NCBI RefSeq assembly: GCF_025151045.1
Contig: NZ_CP102285.1
Coordinates: forward strand, 3,844,001-3,908,000
Origin: Parabacteroides johnsonii DSM 18315
GTDB taxonomy: Bacteria > Bacteroidota > Bacteroidia > Bacteroidales > Tannerellaceae
Reading direction: 5' to 3'
Length of the DNA stretch: 64,000 nucleotides
This document shows positions 9,060-16,305 of this stretch, piece after piece. The notes under the pieces were generated by a model, which was given only the letters and a program-made list of their open reading frames with translations, was not told the origin of the DNA and searched no databases. Numbering within the stretch: the stretch's first letter is position 1; each line of letters opens with the position of its first letter. The position numbers and the translations under genes were made by a program.

Positions 9060-10328
9060 ATGATGAACAGACGAACTTTCTTAAAGCAGACTGGTGCTTT
9101 TTCCGCTGCGCTATTTCTACCGGCTTGTCTGAATAAGGTGAAGGAAGAGAAGAAAAAACCATACCTATTAGTCGTTTCCGGCTGGCAGGATGTGAATATT
9201 GGGGATATCGCCCATACACCGGGTTTGCTGCATATCTTGCAAACGCACTTGCCTGAAGCAACGATTACTTTATGGAAACGGAGCAAAAGCGAGAAGGTGG
9301 AAGCGTTATTGAAGAAGAATTTCCCGGAGATAGAGATTCTTTACGGCAATCCGGATAAAGATTTTACGATTACGGATAGTAAGCTTCTGGAGGCTATCAA
9401 TCGTGCTGATGTCTTTATTCATGGATCGGGGCCATCGGTTGTGGCGGCCAACTGTTTGGAGGCTTGGCGTAAAATTACGGATAAACCTTTCGGAACCTAC
9501 GGAACAACGATTCAGGATATATCTCCTTCATTGAAGAATCTGTTGAACGATGCATCGTTTGTTTTTACTCGCGAGACAGCTTCGATAAGAAAATTGAGGG
9601 AAGCGAGAGTAACGAAGCCTGAAATCCGTTTTGTTCCGGATGCTACTTTCGCTTTGAATATCCAGGACGAAGAGAATGCCCGTTCTTTCTTAATGGCCAA
9701 TAATCTGGAAGACCGTAAGTTTATTTGTGTGATTCCCCGGTTGCGGAAAACACCGTACTGGCTGATCCGCAGGAAAAGCTACACGGAGGAACAGATCGTA
9801 GAAATAACGGTATTGAATGACAAATGGAAAGAGGTCGACCATGCCAAAGCTCGTGAAGCAATCGTCCGTTGGGTGAGGGAAACAGGGAATAAGGTTCTTG
9901 TTTGCCCGGAAATGACTTATCAGGTTGATATTATGGATGAACTTTTGATTGATCCGTTACCGGATGATGTTCAAAAGAATGTCGTCAAACGTGGTTATTG
10001 GTTACCGGATGAGGCTGCTTCTTTGTATAGCAAGGCCTTCTGTGTTCTTAGTTTTGAATGCCATTCCCCTATTATCTCTTTGCGGAATGGGACACCTGCA
10101 TTTTATCTCCGACAGCCGGAAGATACGATAAAAGGACAAATGTATTATGATTTAGGTTTTAATAATTGGGTGTTTGAGATTAACGACACGACAGGAAAAC
10201 AGATTGCCGACCGTTTGATGGAAGTTTATTCTGACTACGACAGTGCGCAAGCATATCGTAAACAAGGAATGGATAATGCTTCTAAGCTGTTTGATATGGG
10301 GATAAAAATCGTTTCTCAATTCTTATAA
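9060..10328 (+). CDS. Polysaccharide pyruvyl transferase family protein with Tat/lipoprotein signal
   Basis: This is a 422-residue protein of the polysaccharide pyruvyl transferase (WcaK/CsaB-like) fold. Visible marks are WQDVNIGDIAHTPGLL near the start, ADVFIHGSGPSVVAAN, FVFTRETASIRKL, RFVPDATFAL and CHSPIISLRNGTPAFYL. The N-terminus has a twin-arginine motif (NRRTFLK, residues 3-9) and a lipobox-like LPAC with Cys23, so it appears exported and possibly lipidated. That is odd, because the family normally uses cytoplasmic phosphoenolpyruvate. It starts 6 nt after the FAD oxidoreductase, and the two may act together on one glycan. The family call is firm from motifs, but the activity is uncertain. 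Confidence 0.8.
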   Translation: MMNRRTFLKQTGAFSAALFLPACLNKVKEEKKKPYLLVVSGWQDVNIGDIAHTPGLLHILQTHLPEATITLWKRSKSEKVEALLKKNFPEIEILYGNPDKDFTITDSKLLEAINRADVFIHGSGPSVVAANCLEAWRKITDKPFGTYGTTIQDISPSLKNLLNDASFVFTRETASIRKLREARVTKPEIRFVPDATFALNIQDEENARSFLMANNLEDRKFICVIPRLRKTPYWLIRRKSYTEEQIVEITVLNDKWKEVDHAKAREAIVRWVRETGNKVLVCPEMTYQVDIMDELLIDPLPDDVQKNVVKRGYWLPDEAASLYSKAFCVLSFECHSPIISLRNGTPAFYLRQPEDTIKGQMYYDLGFNNWVFEINDTTGKQIADRLMEVYSDYDSAQAYRKQGMDNASKLFDMGIKIVSQFL

Positions 10329-10370
10329 ATAGATCTGGGAATATCCTTTTGAAGTGTATATTCCTCCCTA

Positions 10371-10432
10371 AAAAGACTTACATATTCAAGAGCAAAGATG
10401 TACATTTTTGTTTTTGAATATGTAAGTCTTTT
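10371..10432 (+). terminator. Long-stem transcription terminator
   Basis: A perfect 19-bp inverted repeat (10371-10389 with 10414-10432, arm AAAAGACTTACATATTCAA) has a 24-nt loop and is followed by TTGTTTTTCT. It separates the sigma-susCD-oxidoreductase-PPT operon from the downstream enzyme operon. The 10329-10551 gap holds nothing else I can name. Confidence 0.75.
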
Positions 10433-10551
10433 GTTTTTCTGGATAGGGGGGATTATTTCTTTTTGTCCCTCTTTATAGGTGAATCTATTTTTTTTCGTTA
10501 CATTAGCACCTGTTTTTAATAACTCAGTTAATGATTAAGAATTAATACCTT

Positions 10552-11364
10552 ATGAAACACATTCTTTTACTTCTCTTATCGTTCTTTTCACCCGTGGTAT
10601 GGGGGCAGCAGGTAGAACAGTTCAAGCTCTGGCCGGATAAGCCGGAAGCGGGCGAGGCGGAAATCTTTGTTTATCATCCGGCGAAGAACGGGAAACTGGC
10701 ACCAGCGGTGCTGATTTGTCCGGGTGGCGGATATAGAGGGCTGGCAATAAACCATGAAGGGCATGATATGGCGAAATGGTACGCTTCTAACGGGTTTGTT
10801 GCAGTCGTTCTGAAATATAGGATGCCGGAAGGCGTACATACGATCCCGTTGAGTGATGCGGAGAAAGCGATGTCCGTCATTAGGGGTAATGCAACCAAAT
10901 GGAATCTGGATGCGAATAAGGTCGGAGTGATCGGATCGTCAGCAGGCGGACATTTGGCAGCTTCACTCAGCACGCTTGCGGCAGATGCCAACCGGCCGGA
11001 CTTTGCGATCCTTTATTATCCGGTGATCAGCTTCGATAATATGACTACACATGGTGGTTCCAAAAAGAATCTTTTAGGGAAAGATATTGAGAATAAGGAG
11101 TTGGTAGACCGCTATTCTTTGCAGAAACAGGTGGACGATAAGACACCGAAGACTTTGCTTCTGCTGAGTGATGACGATCAGACCGTTCCTCCGTTGAATT
11201 CTATCCTTTATTATACGGCACTGAATGAACACCATATCCCGACTTCCCTCTATATGTTCCCCAGCGGAGGACACGGTTGGGGGTTCCGGTATGACTTCAC
11301 CTATTATCAGGAAGTGAAAGACCTGATACAGAAATGGCTTACCTATATAAAAATCACCGATTAA
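10552..11364 (+). CDS. Secreted alpha/beta-hydrolase (acetyl-xylan-esterase-like carbohydrate esterase)
   Basis: This is a 270-residue alpha/beta hydrolase with a Sec signal peptide (cleavage near VVWGQ). The oxyanion segment is CPGGGY (56-61). The nucleophile elbow is GSSAGGH with Ser130. An acid is likely in LSDDDQTVPP, and the catalytic His lies in GGHGWGF. It resembles the BD-FAE / Axe1-type esterases that remove acetyl or feruloyl groups from plant polysaccharides in glycan loci. It leads a four-gene run, with 13 nt to the next gene. Substrate is by family analogy only. Confidence 0.85.
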   Translation: MKHILLLLLSFFSPVVWGQQVEQFKLWPDKPEAGEAEIFVYHPAKNGKLAPAVLICPGGGYRGLAINHEGHDMAKWYASNGFVAVVLKYRMPEGVHTIPLSDAEKAMSVIRGNATKWNLDANKVGVIGSSAGGHLAASLSTLAADANRPDFAILYYPVISFDNMTTHGGSKKNLLGKDIENKELVDRYSLQKQVDDKTPKTLLLLSDDDQTVPPLNSILYYTALNEHHIPTSLYMFPSGGHGWGFRYDFTYYQEVKDLIQKWLTYIKITD

Positions 11365-11377
11365 TCTACCTGATATC

Positions 11378-13153
11378 ATGAAACCGATTACATTATTACT
11401 GGCCGCAGGCTCCCTGCTGCTGAGTGCACAAGGGTTATCCGCACAGACGGATCATTCCGAAAAAAAGGAATATTGGAACGCAAATACCCTGTTGATCCCT
11501 TATCGGCTACCGCCTGCTCCCGCAGGGTACAAGCCGACCTATATAGACCTGGACGGAGACGGCGATCCGGATATCCTGCGTACGGTGACGGCCAACGGCA
11601 TTCCGGTGCAATGGATCGATGACGACGACGATATGCAGTACGGCGACCTGGAAGGCGATACCGATAACGACTGCCTGATGATAGACCGTAATAAAGACGG
11701 CGTCTACGGAGGTTACGGCGATCTTATCATCGACTGGGTAGGCGAAGATGAAGACGGTAATCCAGCCATGCAGGTTGTGGTCGATAATATCCCCGAAGCA
11801 AACCGGATGAAGACCGGCAACGGACATTATATGTGGGTAGTGGATACGGATAAGGACGACGTGTTCAACTATATCGACTGGAATACGTTCACTCTCCGCT
11901 GCTGGATACATAACGGCCTGTCGGATTTCTACGAAGATTATAACGGGAGGAGTACTTTCATGAAGATACACAGTACGACCGAACGCGTGAACGATGTCCG
12001 TATGAACTGGGAAAACCCATTCTTGTTCTATGATCCTGACAATGACGGGCTGACGGAGATGGCGATCCGCTTCTGCGACTCTCCCAAGATCGTGAAAGAG
12101 AACGGACAGGCAAATTCCGTCCTCTCCGGCAATATCGACTGGGTTTCTGTTTCGATGGATACGGATAACGACAATGCGTCGGGCAATGAATTCGACTTCG
12201 ATATGACCATCCATTTTACAGGTCCCGGATTCAATTATGAAAATCAGAAACATATCAATAAGAACCTGCGTGGACTTCCCGAAGCCGATACGTTCTTTCT
12301 TGATGCCCGCTGGCGTAAGCTTCCGGAGCTGTTGTATCCGGATCATGATGCCGCCTGGGATCTGACATTCAAGGAAGGCAAATGGGATAAAGTTTGGTTT
12401 ACCTACGATGAGGACGACGATTGCAACCGTTGGGAGCGCGTGGAGTTGTATCAGCCGCGGGATCCGTTCAAGGTGGGAAAGAACCAAGGTGGAATTGACA
12501 ATAACGGACAGGCCGATCCGGCAGGTGACCGGGGCGAATGGGATGAGGACAATTCCGGTCACGGTCAGTTGTATGTCAGTCCGATAGATGGAAAGATTCA
12601 CCTGTACGGAGCCGAATGGGGCTGTTGGCGTGTCGACCAGAATGCCCGTTACTATCAGGGAATGGGTGGAATCTATGATGGCTATGGGCCGAAACGTATC
12701 GAGACCGAACCGACCGTGTTTCCGACTGTCAAGTATACGGATACGGACAATAACGGCTTTTTCGATCTGATGGAGTTTGACCTGGATGGCGACAAGGTAT
12801 TCGAACAACGCCTTTCCATGAAAGAACTGGGGCTGGACGACCGCTGCCAGGTGATTAATACCGCTTCCATGAAGTACGAAGATTTTGTTGATCTCGAATC
12901 GAAAGTCTCCGATACCATGTGGAAGAATGCCGAGAAAGCGGTCGAAGTAGCAAAAGCTAAAAAACTGAATACTAAATGGTATGCTTTGATGTTGCAGCCA
13001 AAATCCACTCGCGAACGCTATCACTATGGCTTTTGGTTGCAGTTCTATCTGTACAATGATCTGAAGGATTTGGCCGAGCGGACGAACGACAAGGCATTGG
13101 CAAGCGTAATCGACAAAGCTTATTTGCAAGGCAAATGGGAGCTGATTAAATAA
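11378..13153 (+). CDS. Secreted aspartate-rich, calcium-binding-like protein of unknown function
   Basis: This is a 591-residue protein with a Sec signal peptide (…LSAQ). I do not recognise the family. It is filled with DxDxDG-type loops, such as DLDGDGDPD, DTDNDCLMIDRNKDG, DTDKDD, DPDNDGLTE, DEDDDCNRW and DTDNNGFFDLMEFDLDGD. These are like the calcium loops of EF-hands, dockerins or thrombospondin type-3 repeats, spread through a Trp/Tyr-rich protein. The C-terminal ~110 residues are helical and lack these loops. Its place between an esterase and GH43 in one gene run suggests a polysaccharide-acting or polysaccharide-binding role. An overlapping 540-codon antisense frame is a composition artefact. 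Confidence 0.7.
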   Translation: MKPITLLLAAGSLLLSAQGLSAQTDHSEKKEYWNANTLLIPYRLPPAPAGYKPTYIDLDGDGDPDILRTVTANGIPVQWIDDDDDMQYGDLEGDTDNDCLMIDRNKDGVYGGYGDLIIDWVGEDEDGNPAMQVVVDNIPEANRMKTGNGHYMWVVDTDKDDVFNYIDWNTFTLRCWIHNGLSDFYEDYNGRSTFMKIHSTTERVNDVRMNWENPFLFYDPDNDGLTEMAIRFCDSPKIVKENGQANSVLSGNIDWVSVSMDTDNDNASGNEFDFDMTIHFTGPGFNYENQKHINKNLRGLPEADTFFLDARWRKLPELLYPDHDAAWDLTFKEGKWDKVWFTYDEDDDCNRWERVELYQPRDPFKVGKNQGGIDNNGQADPAGDRGEWDEDNSGHGQLYVSPIDGKIHLYGAEWGCWRVDQNARYYQGMGGIYDGYGPKRIETEPTVFPTVKYTDTDNNGFFDLMEFDLDGDKVFEQRLSMKELGLDDRCQVINTASMKYEDFVDLESKVSDTMWKNAEKAVEVAKAKKLNTKWYALMLQPKSTRERYHYGFWLQFYLYNDLKDLAERTNDKALASVIDKAYLQGKWELIK

Positions 13154-13179
13154 TTTATTAACGTAAGAACAAGAATAGT

Positions 13180-14064
13180 ATGAAAAACATTTCGAGAAGA
13201 ACTGCCATTAAGACGGTATTGGCAGGAAGCGCAGCTATGGTTGTGTCCGGTGTGGAGGCAGCAGCTCCCGCAAAGAAGAAGAAGGTAGAGAAACCTGAAC
13301 CACTGAAAGGTAATATTCGCCATTCTGTGAGTAAATGGTGTTTCGGCAGCTATCCGTTGGATGAATTTTGTGAGATTTGTAAAAACATAGGAATAGAATC
13401 GATTGAACTGCTCGACCCGAAAGATTGGCCAGTCGTGCAGAAACATGGTTTGACGGTTGCGATGGCGCAGGGTGCGGGTTTAGGTATCGATCGGGGGTTC
13501 AATGATCCCAAGCTGCATGACGAGCTGGTTGCCAGTTATGAACAGGTTATTCCAATGGTGGCCGAGGCCGGACTGACGAACCTGATCTGTTTCTCTGGTC
13601 GCCGGAACGGTGTGACCGACTTGCAGGGTTGGGAAAACTGCGAGAAAGGGCTGAAGCGTCTGATGCCGATAGCTGAAAAGTATAATGTCGTTCTGACGAT
13701 GGAACTTCTGAACAGTATCGGGCATAAGGACTACCTGTGCGACCATACCGTTTGGGGAGCGGAATTGTGCCGTCGTATCGGTTCGCCGAACTTCAAACTG
13801 CTGTATGACATCTATCATATGCAGATCATGGAAGGAAACGTGATTGATCATATCCAGAAATATCACCAGTATTTTTCTCATATCCATACCGGAGGTGTTC
13901 CCGGTCGTGCGGAGATTGACGAAACACAGGAACTTTACTATCCAGCTATCATGAAAGCGATTGTGGAAACCGGTTATAAAGGTTTTGTCGGGCAGGAATT
14001 TGTCCCGAAGCAGGAAGACAAGATTGCCTCGCTTGAGAAATGTATTCGTATTTGTGATGTATAA
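13180..14064 (+). CDS. Tat-exported hydroxypyruvate-isomerase-like TIM-barrel protein
   Basis: This 294-residue protein has a xylose-isomerase-like TIM barrel of the Hyi / sugar-phosphate isomerase type. The twin-arginine signal is SRRTAIK (5-11). Metal-ligand and acid/base positions are visible in TMELLNS, KLLYDIYHMQIMEG, HIHTGGVPGR and GQEFVPK. Cytoplasmic relatives isomerise hydroxypyruvate or sugars. The exported versions common in Bacteroidota sugar loci are mostly uncharacterised, so substrate is open. It lies 26 nt after the Asp-rich protein and 10 nt before GH43. Confidence 0.82.
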   Translation: MKNISRRTAIKTVLAGSAAMVVSGVEAAAPAKKKKVEKPEPLKGNIRHSVSKWCFGSYPLDEFCEICKNIGIESIELLDPKDWPVVQKHGLTVAMAQGAGLGIDRGFNDPKLHDELVASYEQVIPMVAEAGLTNLICFSGRRNGVTDLQGWENCEKGLKRLMPIAEKYNVVLTMELLNSIGHKDYLCDHTVWGAELCRRIGSPNFKLLYDIYHMQIMEGNVIDHIQKYHQYFSHIHTGGVPGRAEIDETQELYYPAIMKAIVETGYKGFVGQEFVPKQEDKIASLEKCIRICDV

Positions 14065-14074
14065 ACAGTTAAGT

Positions 14075-15211
14075 ATGAAACGGATTGCTATTTATCCTCT
14101 GTTGTTGCTCTTCGCTTTGTGCGGGTGTAAGGGGAAAACCGGGACTTCACTGGTTGAGAATGTTTTTAAACCCGGTGAAATCTGGCCGGACAATAACGGT
14201 GTGCACATCAATGCTCATGGCGGGGGTATGTTGCAGCAAGGTGATACCTATTATTGGTTTGGCGAGCACAAAACGGAAGGTGAAGGGGGAAATGTAGCCC
14301 AGGTTGGCGTCCATTGTTATTCTTCCAAGGACTTATATAATTGGAAAGACGAGGGAATCGCCTTGTCTGTTTCGGACGACGAATCGAGTCCGATCGTAAA
14401 AGGTTGCATTCTGGAGCGTCCGAAGGTGATTTTCAATAAGAAGACGGGCAGGTATGTGATGTGGTTCCATCTCGAACCGAAAGGTGCCGGTTATACGGGA
14501 GCCAAAAGCGGTGTTGCTGTCAGCGAAAAGGTTACAGGACCGTACAAACTGCTTTCCGCCGATCGGCCGAACGCTGGTTTTTGGCCGAAGAATGTTTTGG
14601 ATATCCATAAAGGCCAGGTTCCCGAAGAATCGAAGAAAGGTTTCGGTGGCGGTGGCTTGCCTGCCCATCCCGACACGCTGAATCTGTTAGGACGTGATTT
14701 CGAGAGCGGGCAAATGGCACGCGACATGAATCTATTTGTCGACGACGATGGAAAAGCATACCATATTTATGCTTCGGAGGAGAACAGCACATTGCATATT
14801 TCCGAACTGACGGACGATTATACGGCTTGTTCCGGCAATTATGCCCGTTTCTTTGTCGGCCGCTTTATGGAAGCGCCTGCCATGTTCAAGAAAGACGGCA
14901 AGTATTATCTGATCATGTCCGGTTGCACTGGTTGGGCCCCGAATCCGGGTCGTTCCGCTGTTGCATCCTCTATCTGGGGGCCGTGGAAAGAGTTGGCGAA
15001 CCCGTTTGTGGGAGCCGATTCGGAAACCTCTTTCCATTCGCAAAGTACTTATGTGCTGCCTGTTCCCGGCAAGCCCGGCCAGTTCATCTATATGGGAGAT
15101 CGCTGGACACCGGAGAACGCCATAGATGGCCGTTATATCTGGTTGCCTATCCGTTTTGAAGGAGAGCAGCCGGTTATCAACTGGGAGGATGAGTGGGCAA
15201 TGGACAAGTAA
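14075..15211 (+). CDS. Glycoside hydrolase family 43 lipoprotein
   Basis: This is a 378-residue five-bladed beta-propeller hydrolase with lipobox LCGC (Cys18). An in-frame opening runs back to 13961 inside the previous gene, but the ATG at 14075 begins a clean lipoprotein signal. The GVHINAHGGGML segment followed by GDTYYWFGEHK resembles the GH43_24/34 group (exo-beta-1,3-galactanase-type), where the usual aspartate base is absent. The likely general acid is the Glu in FMEAPAMFKKDGKYYL, and RDMNLFVDDDGKAYHI supplies the third conserved acid. It ends the esterase operon. A galactan or arabinogalactan target is plausible, not shown. Confidence 0.85.
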   Translation: MKRIAIYPLLLLFALCGCKGKTGTSLVENVFKPGEIWPDNNGVHINAHGGGMLQQGDTYYWFGEHKTEGEGGNVAQVGVHCYSSKDLYNWKDEGIALSVSDDESSPIVKGCILERPKVIFNKKTGRYVMWFHLEPKGAGYTGAKSGVAVSEKVTGPYKLLSADRPNAGFWPKNVLDIHKGQVPEESKKGFGGGGLPAHPDTLNLLGRDFESGQMARDMNLFVDDDGKAYHIYASEENSTLHISELTDDYTACSGNYARFFVGRFMEAPAMFKKDGKYYLIMSGCTGWAPNPGRSAVASSIWGPWKELANPFVGADSETSFHSQSTYVLPVPGKPGQFIYMGDRWTPENAIDGRYIWLPIRFEGEQPVINWEDEWAMDK

Positions 15212-15274
15212 CAATTGACAGTTGGGGAGTGCGCGACATTTAATTGTCAATTGTCAATTCCCAATTGTCAATTG
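15212..15274. repeat. CAATTGACAATT-type tract, inverted
   Basis: CAATTGACAGTTGGG (15212-15226) begins at the base after the GH43 stop codon. It pairs with CCCAATTGTCAATTG (15260-15274) with one mismatch, and further TTGTCAATTGTCAATT lies between. The tract runs directly into the promoter of the next gene. Confidence 0.8.
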
Positions 15275-15279
15275 TTTTG

Positions 15280-15287
15280 TACTTTTG
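15280..15287 (+). promoter_or_regulatory. -7 box (TACTTTTG) for YitT-like gene
   Basis: A perfect TAnnTTTG box lies 25 nt before the ATG at 15312. TTG trinucleotides of the CAATTG tract lie at about -33. Start of transcription is expected near 15293. Confidence 0.65.
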
Positions 15288-15311
15288 CAGCCGCATAAAA
15301 ACACAAAAAGA

Positions 15312-16211
15312 ATGAAACAGACATTGTCTATCAAATCCAACCTATTTATGGTTAGGGAATTAAGAGATTATTTGGGGATCGCTTTGGGGATGATCCTCTA
15401 CGGTATAGGTTGGACCGTATTCCTGTTGCCAAACGATTTGCCTTCCGGGGCGGTACCGGGCATCGCCTCCATTGTCTATTGGGGGACAGGTTTGCCGGTG
15501 CAATACACTTATTTTGCCATTAATGGCTTCCTTTTGTTGTTATCACTCAAGATATTGGGATGGAAGTTTAGTGTGAAGACGATTTTTGCCGTGTTTGTCC
15601 TGACCTTTTTCCTTTCCGTAATCCAGCAGTTGACGGCTGGACTCCAGCTTTTGCAGGATCAACCTTTCATGGCCTGTATCTTGGGCGCTATCTTTTGTGG
15701 AGGAGGTATTGGTGTTGCTTTTGCCTCGAATGGCAGTACAGGAGGGACGGATATCGTGGCAGCTATCGTCAATAAGTACCGGGATGTCAGCTTAGGGCGT
15801 ATGGTGATGCTCTGCGATATGATCATCATTGCATCCAGTTATTTTGTGCTGCACGATTTGGAGAAGGTGGTCTATGGTTATGTAACCTTGTTTGTTACAG
15901 GATATATGATCGACCAGGTGGTCAACAGCTCTCGTCAGTCGGTCCAGTTCTTTATTATTTCCAGCAAATATGAAGAGATCGGCAGGGAGATTAATGCTTT
16001 GCACAGGGGAGTGACTGTAATCGATGGGACCGGACTTTATACAGGGAAGCAAGTGAAGATGATGTTTGTCTTAGCAAAAAAGAGTCAATCTAATACGATT
16101 TTCCAAATCATCAATGATATTGATCCGAGAGCTTTCGTTTCGCAGAGTGCCGTTATTGGTGTATACGGGGAAGGATTCGACCATTTCAAAGTGAAGAAGA
16201 AAACGAATTAA
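15312..16211 (+). CDS. YitT-family membrane protein (DUF161 + DUF2179)
   Basis: This is a 299-residue inner-membrane protein with about five to six hydrophobic helices (for example LGIALGMILYGIGWTVFLLP and FAVFVLTFFLSVI). The family signature FASNGSTGGTDIVAAIVNKYRDVSLG is present, followed by a C-terminal soluble DUF2179 domain (about 215-295). The frame opens upstream at 15222 through the CAATTG repeat, but the ATG at 15312 sits just downstream of a good promoter and begins the family-like N-terminus. The family's physiological role is not established. Confidence 0.88.
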   Translation: MKQTLSIKSNLFMVRELRDYLGIALGMILYGIGWTVFLLPNDLPSGAVPGIASIVYWGTGLPVQYTYFAINGFLLLLSLKILGWKFSVKTIFAVFVLTFFLSVIQQLTAGLQLLQDQPFMACILGAIFCGGGIGVAFASNGSTGGTDIVAAIVNKYRDVSLGRMVMLCDMIIIASSYFVLHDLEKVVYGYVTLFVTGYMIDQVVNSSRQSVQFFIISSKYEEIGREINALHRGVTVIDGTGLYTGKQVKMMFVLAKKSQSNTIFQIINDIDPRAFVSQSAVIGVYGEGFDHFKVKKKTN

Positions 16212-16222
16212 ATCTCTTTTTT

Positions 16223-16290
16223 GACATGGATTACGCGGATTGCACGGATTTATAGATGAAAAATCCGCGTAATCCGCGTAATTTGTGTCT
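16223..16290. repeat. Palindromic GGATTACGCGGATT element between convergent genes
   Basis: GGATTACGCGGATT (16228-16241) is perfectly complemented by 16262-16275, and weaker pairing extends to about 30 nt per arm. It fills the 94-bp gap between the convergent YitT and M16 genes and could serve as a bidirectional terminator. The sequence style (ACGCGGATT units) resembles the ACGCAGATT cores of the repeats flanking purD. Confidence 0.75.
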
Positions 16291-16305
16291 GAATTATATT
16301 TTGCC

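Noticed and set aside
11507-13129. A 540-codon open frame on the minus strand across the Asp-rich protein gene
   Set aside because: It has no signal peptide or recognisable motif, and the + strand frame has a signal peptide, operon spacing and strong Asp/Gly patterning. The antisense frame is produced by GAT/GAC/GGC codon bias.
15222-15311. Upstream extension of the YitT-like gene
   Set aside because: The extension translates the repeat tract and the promoter; the ATG at 15312 follows the -7 box.
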